Source of the DNA: Trogon surrucura
Taxonomy: Eukaryota; Chordata; Aves; Trogoniformes; Trogonidae
Direction of reading: 5' to 3'
Assembly: GCA_020746105.1 (NCBI GenBank)
Contig: CM036658.1
Location: 27,677,099 to 27,741,098 of the forward strand
DNA: 64,000 nt
Shown here: piece by piece, positions 10,535 through 21,425 of the stretch
How positions within the stretch are numbered: position 1 is the first letter of the stretch
Layout: the number at the start of each line of letters is the position of its first letter
The notes under the pieces: model-generated
What the model was told of the DNA's origin: nothing
What the model saw: only the letters and a program-made list of their open reading frames with translations
The model's database searches: none
Translations under genes and position numbers: made by a program

Positions 10535-12490
10535 GGGAGAGTTGGAAGGGACCTACAGCAATCATGTGGTCCAATTGTCTGATCACTCCAGGGCTAACCA
10601 AAATTTAAATCAAATTATTAAGGGCACTGACCAAATGCTCCCTCACTGACAGGCCTGGGACATTGGCCACCTCTCTAGAAAGCCAGTTCCAGTCCTTGAC
10701 CACCCTCTCAGTAAAGAAATGCTTCTGAATATCCAGTCTAAACCTGCCCTGTCACAGCTTTGAACCATTCCCATGTGTCCTGTCACTGGATCCCAGCAGG
10801 AAGGGCTCAGCACATCTCTCTTCATGCCCCCTCCTCAGGAAGCTGCAGACTAGCAAGGTCATCCCTCAGCCTCCTTTTCTCCAAACTAGATAAACCCACA
10901 GTCCTTAGCTGCTCCTCACAGGACAGGCCTCAGCCCTTTCACTCACTTTTTGTCCTTCTCTGGATGCATTCAAGGCCCTGTTAACATCCTTCTTAAACTG
11001 TGGAGCCCAAAACTGCACACAACACCCCAGGATGAGGCCACACCAGCGCTGAATACAGTGGGACAGTCACCTCTTTTGACAGGCTGGTCATGCTGTGTTT
11101 GATGCACCCCAGGGTGGGGTTTGTGCTCTTGGCTGCCAGGCCACACAGCTGACTCATCTTGAGCTGCTGTCGACCAGCACCCCAGGTCCCTTTGTGCAAG
11201 GTGGTCTTCAGAAACTGACCAGCACTCATGGACTCCTTAAGCCCTCAAAAGCAGATTCCTAGGGTATTCTACTAAGTAGCTCCTTGAACAGCTGCAAAGT
11301 TTGCTTTCCTGAAGTCCAAGGTAGTAATTTTGCTGTCCTTTTTTCTTATTACACTGAAAATTTTAAACTGAAGTGTTTCGTGACAACTGTGGCCAAGACA
11401 GCCACCTACCATCACACCCCCTACAAGTTCTCTGTTCACAAATAGCAAGTCTAGGAGGGTATATTTGCTGGTTGGCTCACTGAGTACTTGTGATGAGAAA
11501 CAAACTTCACAGAAACTCCCACAAACTTAAAGAATTTCCAAGACCTGCTCAGCACATCTGATGTCAGCTTCCCAGCTGATGTCTGGGAAACTGAAATCTC
11601 CCATAAGGACAAGGGCTACCAATCCAGAAATTTCTTCTAATTGCCTATAGGAGAACTCATCAATGCCAACATCCTAGTTGGACAATTGGTAGTAGACACC
11701 TGCTATACCATCTCCTTTTTTTCTCCATCCGCTAATCCTCACCGAGAGGCTCTCAACCCCATCACCCCTTACTGTAAGGGCTGTACAAACAAACTTTTCC
11801 CTTTCAAAGAATGCAACAACTCCACCTCAACCTGCCCTGCCTATCCCTCCTGAGAAGTCTGTAGCCCTCCACCCCAGCACTCCAGTCATGGGACTCATTC
11901 CACCAAGTCTCACTAATACCAATGATATCATAGTTCTGGGAACTAACCAACACTCCCAGTTCATCCTGTTTGTTTCTCGTACTCTGTACATTGGTGTACA
12001 AGCATTTCAGATATACTTCTGAGCCCTCTGTGCTCCCAGGAGCCACACGAATGCTCTCACTAGCATTGTCACCCTCGGGTGATGCCATTCCAGTCCTTGG
12101 CTTACCTTTGGCAATCCTGGTGGTATCCCTTTCTCCCATCAATTCTAGTTTAAAGCCCTCTCAATCAGTCCCTCCGGCTTACATTTAAAGACGTTTTCCC
12201 CCTCTGGACAGGTGGATCCTGTTGGGCCCCAGCCTACCTTATGCCCTGAAGACTCTTCCATAGTTTAAAACCCTAAAGCTTTGGCAGAGGCACCAGTCCT
12301 GGAGCCAGGTATTGATATCTTGGGCTCACCTGTTTCTTCCAAAGTCTTGCCCTGTTATGAGGATGATCAAGGAAAGCACTGCTTGAGCTCTGGAATTTGT
12401 TAGCATTTTTCCCAGGCCCCTGAAATCTCTTTTCATTGACCCTAGACTTTTTGTTGCAATACAGTTACTACCCACACTCTTCTTCCATTT
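10535..12490 (-). mobile_element. CR1 LINE, antisense, with endonuclease remains but deleted reverse-transcriptase core
   Basis: Read right to left, about 12490-12150 resembles CR1 sequence upstream of the endonuclease. Then 12140-11840 encodes an N-terminal endonuclease block ('YLKCLYTNVQSTRNKQDELG' followed by 'ETWWNESHDWSAG' and 'LLRRDRQGR'). About 11600-11530 encodes 'LMGDFSFPDISW', and about 11480-11290 the endonuclease C-terminus ('LLDLLFVNRELVGGV' and 'TTLDFRKANF'). At about 11230 the sequence jumps to the reverse-transcriptase C-terminal block equivalent to '[14 protein letters not shown]' (complement of about 11130-11200) and then to the 3' untranslated region, ending near 10541. The palm domain with the ADD motif is absent, so roughly the central 1.5 kb of a CR1 is missing. 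Stops and shifts are present throughout. Two separate insertions that happen to abut are an alternative. Confidence 0.82.
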
Positions 12491-15400
12491 CAGCTGGCAC
12501 CGTTTTTTATCTTAAAGACTATTTTGACTAAATATTTTGTCTTAAAGTCTGTGTCAAACAGAATACTTATCTCATGATACCCTTCAAATACATGCATAGT
12601 TGCAGAGTCACTTATCTGTGAAGCGTGACAACACTGGCACTGCTGTTGCTGTTTATAGCTTAGTTTTCTACTTTTTACTCCTTCTTTGGTTACATGCATA
12701 TGTAGAAAATCTTTGCAGAAAGAAATAGTAGTGAGAATTGATCAAAAGCGCTAATTAATTGTGCATTCAACTAATATTGAGGTTGAAGTTTAGTAATTCA
12801 GGAGTGTTGCATTGGATAACTGAAATATTTTGTGCTTTTGATCCTGCTGTAATACAAGAACTGCTGGCTGTATGATTGCGTGTTACCAGTTGTATACGTG
12901 TGTGTGCATGCATGCTTACTCACTCATACTACAACTCCAAAAGCCGAAGAAATGCCTGCTTTAGATACTGCTTTCTGCCAGTTCGATAAATAGACCTTCT
13001 CCTTAAACTGCAAAGAGAGTAGATGCTCTCACGGATGAAAATTAAATAATTTTAAAAGTTTGTCAGATGCGCTGCCAAGTCCTTCGGTCTTCATAGTTTT
13101 ATTTTAAATGACGATTGGGAGCTAGGAAAGTAAGCTGGTTTTGTGAACAAAAGAAAACGAGCAACATTTCAGGAGAAATCTGACAGTTAATACTTGCTAC
13201 TAGGAAAGGTCTTCTTTTTTTCAAAATGTTTACTGTGGAAAATCAGTGACAATATGTCCTCTATACTTCCACTTGCACAATGCCTTCTTTCCTGGACACT
13301 TTAAACTTTGAAAGTACTGGAACAAAATTAAGGAGCAATATTGTGTCATGTATTTCAGTTTACTGGTGATTTGCATACTAGCATTTTTTTTTAATGGTTA
13401 GGTATTTTGTATTCAAAACGGGCATTATTTGGAATTGCTTACGTCTAAGGCTAAGGTGAGCCCGGTTGAAGGAGAGCTTGCTGCAAGTTCAGAAGGTTTT
13501 AAACATACCTGACACAACGACTGAGGATTGTTCAGCATTCAAAAGAATCCTCCTGCTATTCTTTTCATACCTTCTGTGATGTTTTTTCCTCAGATGATTT
13601 CCCTGATAGTTGCAAAATGCAAATACGTAGGTAGATTTTACAAAGCTTGCACATTTACTGAGTTGTTCCTCTTCATGTAGTTGTTTTACACGTGAATATG
13701 GTAGGGTGCATAGCTTCAGTCACTGAAAATTACCTTAGTAATAATCCTAGTAGTTTAAAAAAGAAAACCACAGGAAAATCCTCTCTCCTAAATTTAGCCA
13801 AAGTCACATAGCTGCTATTTCCACAGAATGTTCCACTGCTGGAATTTGGGTAGAAATGCTATCATTTAGTGTTTTATTCGTTGATATTGAAAATTGTTCT
13901 TGTATTGCTCATTATGTTTCATGATCTGCATGTGAATGACCCTTACCTTTTGGGTGACTGAAATGCAGACATCCCAGTCACTGTACAACTGTACATGTCA
14001 CTGTTGATGAGAGGTTGGTATCACAGGCTCCTGCTGACTGTAGTGTCCCCTAGCAAAACAGTTCATCTTGCTTTACTCCCAGCTCACATTTAAATGCTTC
14101 TAGGAAGAATGATAGCTAGAAGCAGACTGTGTGAATTGTTCTTGTGTCAGGCCAATTTCGGATGCTGGGAGGTGGTCTAGGTTTATGCACTGAAAACTTT
14201 TTCTGAGCTTTGCTCTATTTATTGAACATGTCCAGAGGGTCTGTGCTGCGTATGGGAACCCACCAGTGCTTTGGCAGCATATGGTTTCACCATGACTTTG
14301 TTGTAGTCGAGATTGTTCTCTGCTGTGGCAATGTTGCTCTGAGGGGTATTGCTCTCTGTTAAAGTATTCACAGGGACTATCACAGTCCTGAATACTCCGG
14401 GAAACTTCAAAGTGATTTATTTGGCTTTGGTAAGCTAAAGATCATAAAGCTGGGTTATACTTGAATTCTATTCAGCTGTGTGCTCAAACGTATTGTCATT
14501 TGTCTGCTGACATCTCAGTCCATAGGTGTGACCAGTATACCCCACTCCTGACCCCCAGTAACATGATTAGCGTAACTAACACCATTTTATAAGGCAAGCA
14601 GCGATTCTCTCTGACCGTCCCTCATTATCAGGCTCTGAAGGTCCTGTGAATCAAGTAGACAAACCAAACAGATTTCTTCTTCCCCTCCCTACTGGCCTCA
14701 AGGCTCCTTGGTGCCAGAGCAATCACTCCCTTTCTGGCTGGCTGTGAAGGTCCCAGGCACCTGCCAAGCCAGTGGTTGTGGTGACCCCATCACAGAACGC
14801 TGTCCATAAAATCAAGCTGTTATAAGGTGTTGAACTAGAACTGCTGCTGGACAGAGACTCAGGAGCCACTGGTAGCCAGGGACACCTCCACCATCCTTTG
14901 CCTCCTCTGTGGACTGAGTGACTCATATTCTGTCTGCTACACGATTTTTGAGTCTAGATTATGATTGTTATACTGATACAGCAAACCATTTGTTAAGATC
15001 TGACCTGATCTGCAGAGCGTCCAGTTGCTTAGCAATTATGAGTTGTATTATAAATTCTGTATTATGCTACTTACAGATTTTATTATATTGATTCTGCTTG
15101 TAGAAATCCTGTGCTGTTCTAATCACAAACTCTGTGCTACACTGGTTATAGTATTCTGTTACAATTCAGTAACAGACTGTCATTATGGACAAGCATTTCC
15201 TTTTGAAATAGACTTCATTCTGTTTCTGCTTGAAAATCTTCATTGCCAACTGGGCCTTCTGCCAGCACACCTGGTTCAATTCTTCTCCATATTTTGGCTG
15301 TTTCTGAATAAAAGTTGGTAATGTATTGTTTTCTTTGGGTCATTTTGAGACATTGTCCTTTGTTTTATTTTGGGAAGGGATGTGCAGAGAGAAATGGATA

Positions 15401-17835
15401 AGTAGATAAACTGAAACAGGTATTCACACTTTTGGTGTCTCATGCTGCTTGTCATTGATCAAAGGATCCTTCTGCTTCTGTTCTCACTTGGCTGCCATTG
15501 TTTAGTGTTAGTGGATCATTGCTGCTGTCATGGGGGGGAAGCTCTTTGAAAAACACAGTATTCATGTGATGTTTAAGCTTCCATTGATGCACTGCTACAT
15601 GCATGAAGAAAATCTGACTTGTTTATTTTGTTGACAGACATAACTTGTCTAGGTCTGTGTTTAATGGAGTAGAGATTTAGCTTTCAGTGAACCTACTTCA
15701 GGCTGAATTTTGATTGGAGTGTGAACCGCAGGGATTCACAGTGCTGTTACATATCTTGCCTATCTGTGCTAATCAAGTCTCCCATTTCAGCTGCAATCCT
15801 TTTCTCCCAGAGCATTTCTAACAGTACTCATCAGGGCATGATATAAATGGAGAGCAACCAAAATGTTCCAGATAGCAGGAGTGGTAGTTCTGGGAGCCTG
15901 GTTCATTATTTGGGAATTAAGGGCATTCCACTCCTACTCGCTAGTCTTCATACCTGTGTTTGTGCTGCTGAGCTGCCCTGGAGAAAGTCCTGAGCAGAAT
16001 TTGTCCTTTCCCTCTTTAGATCAGATTCTCCCTTGTAGCCCTAGTTCCTTTGGCGGTGGAAAGAAACAGTACCATTCTTGGCATACCAGTGAACTTTTCC
16101 TTCTGTAGGCACAAACCTCCCTTTCCTGTAATGTTCGCGGGGTGGTTTCATCTAGTACCATCACCTGAATTGGTAGCTGAGACTGCAGCTGGATGGAAAT
16201 ACCTCTGCTGCTCTCCTCTCTTTGCTCCCACAATATTTTCTGCACACTCTCAAATGCAGTTTGTTTAAAACCAAGCTGTCCTTTCTTCACATACCGTGTT
16301 CTCAGCTAATTTGATGTATGAAACCTGGAAAACTCGGCTTCAAGGATTTTAAACTGCTTAGAAATCCCAATCTTGTCCTCCGTGTTTTGCAGTTGCTGTA
16401 AATACATTCTCACAAAGGAAAATCTTCCTTTTTAAATTACTTTGTTTTTCTGATTGCCTTTGTGTTTGTATTTACTACTAAACTTCTGTGCTGTTCAGCT
16501 ACCTAAATTCCAAACACACTTTGGTAAAAGCTTTGTGCATATTCTTGCTCTTCTTGCTGATTGATCCCTAATGATCTCATCACCTGGTTATTCTGCCACG
16601 CTGTGTCGGACCTGCACTTCCAGTCCTCAGCTTCCATTTCCTAAAGAACTTCTTTCCATCTGCTCTCTTCATCTGTTCCTCTGACTCTTTGTGCTTTTCC
16701 AGATTCTTCCCCTTTTCAGCCAGTATACCCCCAGAGTTTGTCAACCACTGAATCTGAGGGGAACTGAGGTAGAAGAAATTGTTCTTGCCCATTCAGGCAG
16801 CAGCCAAACAAGCTCGTGTACAAGCCAAGCGATTTGGCATGGGTGAGGAGGTGGAATGCTCTGGGCAGAAAGCAGGAGCAGAGCTCTTCTGAGAGAAGAG
16901 TTTCTGTTTCACTAATGGCTATTCCAATTCTGGAGGCTTACGCTCTTCTGCCTGCAAGGCACCACGTTCTATTTGGGCTGAATCAATCAGCTGCATACAC
17001 TGAGAGGGTCTGGAAACAAACTCAAGGCAGTGGGAGCGACCAAACAGCTCCATGTTGAAATGGAAAATCTTTAGTATGGAAAACAAGCTTTTGGGGAGTT
17101 GTACAATTTAAACTGATAAATGAGAATACAGTTTCTTAAGCTGTATGTAGAGCTAAGCCCATATGACATCAGACCAGAAGTCCAATACCCCAGGGTCTGT
17201 TTTCAGATGATGGCTGAGAATAGAGGCTTGTTCAAAAGTAAGGCAGTGAGGTGCTGCCATGCGCTGCCAGCAGTGTTCAGCGGAGCTGCTTTGGGAGTAG
17301 GCTGTTCTGCTTAAAGGTTTTTGAAGGATTTTTCTTGCATTAATGGAAATGTTAGTTCTTTGAATCCATGTAAGCTTAAAATATCAACAATGGTCCCATA
17401 CCTTGGTGGCATATTGTGTGAAGATACGTTTTTATCTGTACTGAACCTGCTATCTGATCATTTCCAGTGTCACTGTTTTTGTATTATGAGACAATAAAAA
17501 GTCATTCCTTCATTTTCTCTTCCTTACCAGTCAGGATTTCCTTGACAGGCAGCACTTTTATAGTCTAATTACTTTTCGTGTTTCAGCCTTGGATTGTCCT
17601 TGACATCCATCTTTGTTTTATTTTTAGCTCACTAATGTCTCTGCATACCTGAGTTAGTTATCATTTAATGGCCTCACCCTTGTATCAGCACATTGGGTTT
17701 TGTGTTTCTTCAGTCCTTTCCCCAGGAACATTTTAAAAACAAATTTTCTTAGCATTTCCTCCTTAGTTTATTTTATAGTTAAAGGGTGTTTTTCTTGCCT
17801 TAGCATGTGATTTGTCCACGTTACTTTTTCATTCT
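12491..17835. other. Non-coding single-copy stretch, 5.3 kb
   Basis: Mostly AT-rich single-copy DNA without repeats that I can name. Structured elements are an alternating purine-pyrimidine tract near 12893-12916 and short homopolymer runs. Open frames at 15025-15321 (+, 98 codons), 15863-16108 and 16021-16290 show no domain and no convincing splice context. Confidence 0.5.
12893..12916. repeat. Alternating purine-pyrimidine tract
   Basis: A run of TG, TA, CA and GC steps ('tacgtgtgtgtgcatgcatg' and flanks) alternates purine and pyrimidine almost without a break. It is the kind of sequence that can adopt Z-DNA under torsion. No gene context was seen. Confidence 0.7.
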
Positions 17836-18303
17836 TGTACTGGGCCTGGCTGGGATGGAGTTAATTTTCTTTGTAGCAGCTCATATGGTGCTGTGTTTTA
17901 GACTTTCAAGCAAAACAGCGCAGATAACACACCAATGTGTGATCAGGAGGGTGCACAAGAGGCTGGGTGGGACACAAACAGGCAGATGACGTGAACTAAC
18001 TGAAGAGATAATCTATGCCATATAATGTCAAACTCAGCAATTAGAAGGAAGAGAAGGGGATTTGTGGGGGTTAGCCATCTTTTACTTGGGAACTGGCTGG
18101 ACATCAGTTTGCCTGTGGGAGATGGTGAGTAAATGACTTCATATCACTTGTTTAGTTTTGTTTTCTCTTTCACTTCTTCACTTTTTAAACAATTTTTATC
18201 TTTACCCACAAGTTTTCATGCTTTTACTCTTCCTTTCCTCTTATCCTGTCCAATGAGTGAGCGCACCTGTGTGGTGCTTAGCTACCAGGGTTAAACCACA
18301 ACA
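17836..18303 (+). mobile_element. Solo LTR of an endogenous retrovirus, sense (family 2)
   Basis: Begins 'tgtactgggcctggctggga' and ends 'ggttaaaccacaaca', matching from memory a very common bird LTR that starts TGTACTGGGTTTGGCTGGGA and ends in 'taaaccac.aca'. The interior words 'gatggagttaattttctttg', 'ggtgctgtgttttag' and 'gtggtgcttagctacc' are in the expected order. At about 470 bases it has lost some interior relative to the usual form. No viral genes flank it and no perfect target-site duplication is visible, so it is a degraded solo LTR. Confidence 0.85.
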
Positions 18304-18699
18304 ACTTTATAGACATTTTTTCAATTAATAAAATGTGTTTGATTCTACCTTCTTGGGGAACACAGCATGTCTCTGTTCTGACTCTGCAGGTAGAGGCGTA
18401 TACAGGATTAGGGGTTGGACTTTCAAGTTCTTCACTGTCACTTTCATTAAAGCAGAACAAAAGAACATTGTTTTTAACTATAAATATTTTCAAAAGGTGA
18501 AGAATTATTTGCTGCATCTCCTGTAGTATATGGTGATGGCCAAAAACTTCTAACCAGAACTAGTTATTAACATTTGAGTTTTTAATGTTAATTTCCTGAT
18601 TTTTAGGAAGCTACTTTATAACTCAGATATAGCTTTGCAATATTGCATGTCTGTAGTTCACTGAAGATCACACTGCATTACCTCAGCATTCTTCTTAAC
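18304..18699. other. Short non-coding spacer
   Basis: AT-rich sequence between the family-2 LTR and the split CR1. Open frames on both strands here are short and have no motif. Confidence 0.5.
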
Positions 18700-18770
18700 A
18701 GCTTTGGCACACACTCAAACATAGGAGGTTCCTCGTGAACATCAGGAAAAACTTTTTGCCTGTGAGGGTG
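18700..18770 (+). mobile_element. CR1 LINE, sense, left part split by an LTR
   Basis: The words 'cacacactcaaacatagg', 'aggttcctcgtgaacatcag' and 'gaaaaactttttgcctgtga' correspond to the late CR1 coding end ('..RF..NIRKNFF.VRV'). The match stops at 18770, exactly where an LTR begins. The element resumes at about 19857. Confidence 0.82.
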
Positions 18771-19856
18771 TGTACTGGGTTTGCATGGCCAGGGTTTGGT
18801 AGCGCAGGTTGGGCTATAAGGGTGGCTTCTGTGAGAAGATACCAGAAGCTTCCCCCATGTCCAAGAGAGTCAATGCCAGCCGGCTCCTAGACAGACCTGC
18901 CGCTGGCCAGGGCTGAGCCCATCAGTGATGGTGGCAGCACCTCTGTGATAACAGATATAAGAAGGGGTGGGGAAAGTTACTGCACAAGAGCAACCAGAGA
19001 CTGGAGTGCAGATACGTGAGAGCAACATCAAGGCCACTGAAGAAGGAGGGGGGGGAGGTCCTCCAGGCACTGGAGCAGAGATTCCCCTGCAGCCCATGGA
19101 GAAGACCATGGTGAGGCAGGCTGTCCCCCTTCAGCACATGGAGGTTAACAGTGGAGCAGATATCCACCTGCAGCCCATGGAGGACCCCAGGCTGGAGCAG
19201 GTGGATACCTCAAGAAGGCTGTGACCCCATGGAACACCCACACCCAAGCAGGCTCCTGGCAGGACCTGTGAACCTGTGCAGAGTGAGGAGCCCATGCTGG
19301 AGCAGGTTTTCTGGCAAGACTTGTGACCCCATGGGGGACCCACACTGGAGCAGCCTGGTTTTTAAGGACCTCAACCCATGGAAAGGACCCACACTGGAGC
19401 AGTTTCATGGAGAACTGCAGCCAGTGGAAAGAACTTATGGTAAAGAAGTTCATAGAGGACTGTTTCCTCTGGGAGGGACCCCACACTGGAGCAGGGGAAG
19501 AGTGTGAGAAGGAAGGAGCAGCAGAGACAACACATAAGGAACTGACAGCAACCCCCATTCCCAGTCATCCTGTACCACTTGCCCAGGCAAGGAGATAGAG
19601 AAGTTAGGAGTGTAGCTGAGCGTGGGAAGCAGGTGTTTTTTAGATTTATTTCTCATTATCCTACTCTGACTTTTGATTGGCAGTAAGTTAATTTCCTGAA
19701 GCCACGTCTGTTTTGCCCATGACTGTAACTGCTGAGTGATCTTCCTGTCCTTATCTCAACCCATGAGCCTTTTGTTGTATTTTCTCTCCCCTGCTCTGCT
19801 GAGGAGAGGAGTGACAAAGTGGCTTTGGTGGCTTTGGTGGGCAGCCATCTGGACAC
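18771..19856 (+). mobile_element. Solo LTR of an endogenous retrovirus, sense (family 3), inserted in CR1
   Basis: Starts 'tgtactgggtttgcatggcc' and proceeds through words typical of a widespread long bird LTR. These include 'gtggcttctgtgagaaga', 'caatgccagccggctcct', a TATA-like 'gatataa' at about 18954-18960, and near the 3' end 'tctcattatcctactctg' and 'ttatctcaacccatgagcc'. Between about 19085 and 19500 a degenerate unit of roughly 45-53 bases recurs, each copy with a 'cccatgg' word and most with 'acactggagcag' or a variant. The expected terminal 'caacccaccaca' is missing, so the last 30 or so bases are lost at the CR1 junction. No viral genes are present. Several open frames here (137 codons on minus at 19145-19558; 118 on plus at 19151-19507) follow from the repeat structure and are not genes. 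Confidence 0.85.
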
Positions 19857-19944
19857 AGTCCTCAGCAACCACATCCAGGTGACCCTGCTTGAGCAGGTGG
19901 TTAGACGAGATAACCTCCAGGGGTCCCTCCCCATCTTCATCCAG
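19857..19944 (+). mobile_element. CR1 LINE, sense, right part after the LTR
   Basis: The words 'acacagtcctcagcaaccac', 'aggtgaccctgcttgagcag' and 'gataacctccaggggtccct' are the CR1 3' untranslated region. They continue the element interrupted at 18770, but about 95 bases of CR1 that should lie between the two parts are missing. The usual 3' microsatellite is replaced by the tail of the next, oppositely oriented CR1. Confidence 0.8.
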
Positions 19945-21425
19945 TCACAGAATCACAGAATCACAGAATGTTAGGGATTGGAAGGGACCTTGAAAGATCA
20001 TCAAGTCCAATCACCCTGCCAGAGCAGGAATGCCTAGATTATGCTACACAGGAACGTGTCCAGGCAGGTCTTGAATGTCTCCAGAGAAGGAGACTCCACA
20101 ACCTCTCTGGGCAGCCCGTTCCAGTGTTCCGTCACCCTCACTGAGAAGAAGTTTCTTCTCGAGTTTAAGCGGAACCTCTTATGTTCCAGTTTCAGCCCAT
20201 TACCCCTTGTCCTATCAGTGGTTGTCACCGAGAAGAGCCTGGCTCCATCCTCATGACACTCACCCTTTATATATTTGTAAACATTAATGAGGTCACCCCT
20301 CAGTCTCCTCCAAGCTAAAGAGCCCCAGCTCCCTCAGCCTTTTCTCATAAGGGAGATGCTCCAGTCCCTTAATCATCCTAGTTGCCCTGCGCTGGACTCT
20401 CTCCAGCAGTTCCCTGTCTTTCTTGAACTGAGGGGCCCAGAACTGGACACAATATTCCAGATGGGGTCTCACCAGGGCAGAGTAGAGGGGAAGGAGAACC
20501 TCTCTTGACCTACTAACCACCCCCCTTCTAATACACCCCAGGATGCCATTGGCCTTCCTGTCCACAGGGTCACACTGCTGGCTCATGGTCATCCTGCTGT
20601 CCACCAAGACTCCCAGGTCCCTTTCCCCTACACTGCTCTCTAATAAGTTATTCCCCAACTTATACTGGAACCTGGGGTTGTTCCTACCCAGATGCAAGAC
20701 TCTACACTTACCCTTGTTATATTTCATTAAATTTTTCCCTGCCCAACTCTCCAGCCTGTCCAGGTCTCGCTGGATGGCAGCACAGCCTTCTGGCGTGTCA
20801 GCCACTCCTCCCAGCTTGGTGTCATCAGCAAACTTGCTGATAGTACTCTCTAGTCCCTCATCCAAGTCATCGATGAATATATTGAATAATACTGGTCCCA
20901 GTACCGACCCTTGAGGGACTCCACTGGATACAGGCCTCCAACCAGACTCCGCCCCATTGACCACGACTCTTTGGCTTCTTCCCCTTAGCCAGTTCACAGT
21001 CCACCTCACTACCCGAGTCTAGACCACACTTCCTCAGTTTAGCAGCAAGGATGCAGTGGGAGACTGTGTCAGATGCTTTACTGAAGTCAAGGTAGACCAC
21101 ATCCACCGCTCGGCCATCATCTGTCCACCTTGTTATATCCTCATAAAAGGCTATGAGGTTAGTCAAGCACGACTTCCCTTTGGTGAAGCCATGTTGACTG
21201 TCTCTAATGACCCTCTTATCCCTGATATGCCTTGAGATGGCACCAAGGATAAGTCGTTCCATCACTTTCCCAGGGATGGAGGTGAGGCTGACCGGTCTAT
21301 AGTTTCCTGGGTCCTCCTTCTTGCCCTTTTTGAAGACTGGAGTGACATTTGCTTCCCTCCAGTCCTCAGGCACCTCTCCCATCTCCCAAGACTTGGTAAA
21401 GATGATGGAGAGTGGTCTAGCAATT
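19945..21425 (-). mobile_element. CR1 LINE, antisense, relatively young, reverse transcriptase with one main frameshift
   Basis: The 3' tail is three copies of a 'tcacagaa' unit at about 19945-19968. On the minus strand the reverse transcriptase reads in two large frames. The first, 21382-20867, carries 'VPEDWREANVTPVFKKG', 'NYRPVSLTS', '[19 protein letters not shown]' and 'VYLDFSKASDTVSH'. The second, 21009-20293 (238 codons), carries '[20 protein letters not shown]', the catalytic FADD motif, '[17 protein letters not shown]' and '[20 protein letters not shown]'. A one-base frame change near 21000 separates them, and a further frame at 20228-20034 encodes the C-terminus. The 5' end is truncated near 21420, just before the conserved start of the reverse transcriptase. 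The family makes an RNA-templated integrase-free insertion by target-primed reverse transcription; this copy cannot encode an intact protein. It is the best preserved long CR1 in the window. Confidence 0.93.

Noticed and set aside
15025..15321. 98-codon hydrophobic open frame on plus
   Set aside because: The hydrophobic look follows from T-rich DNA. No start context, splice sites or motif supports it.
19145..19558. 137-codon open frame on minus inside the family-3 LTR
   Set aside because: It arises from the repeated units of the LTR and has no known protein motif.
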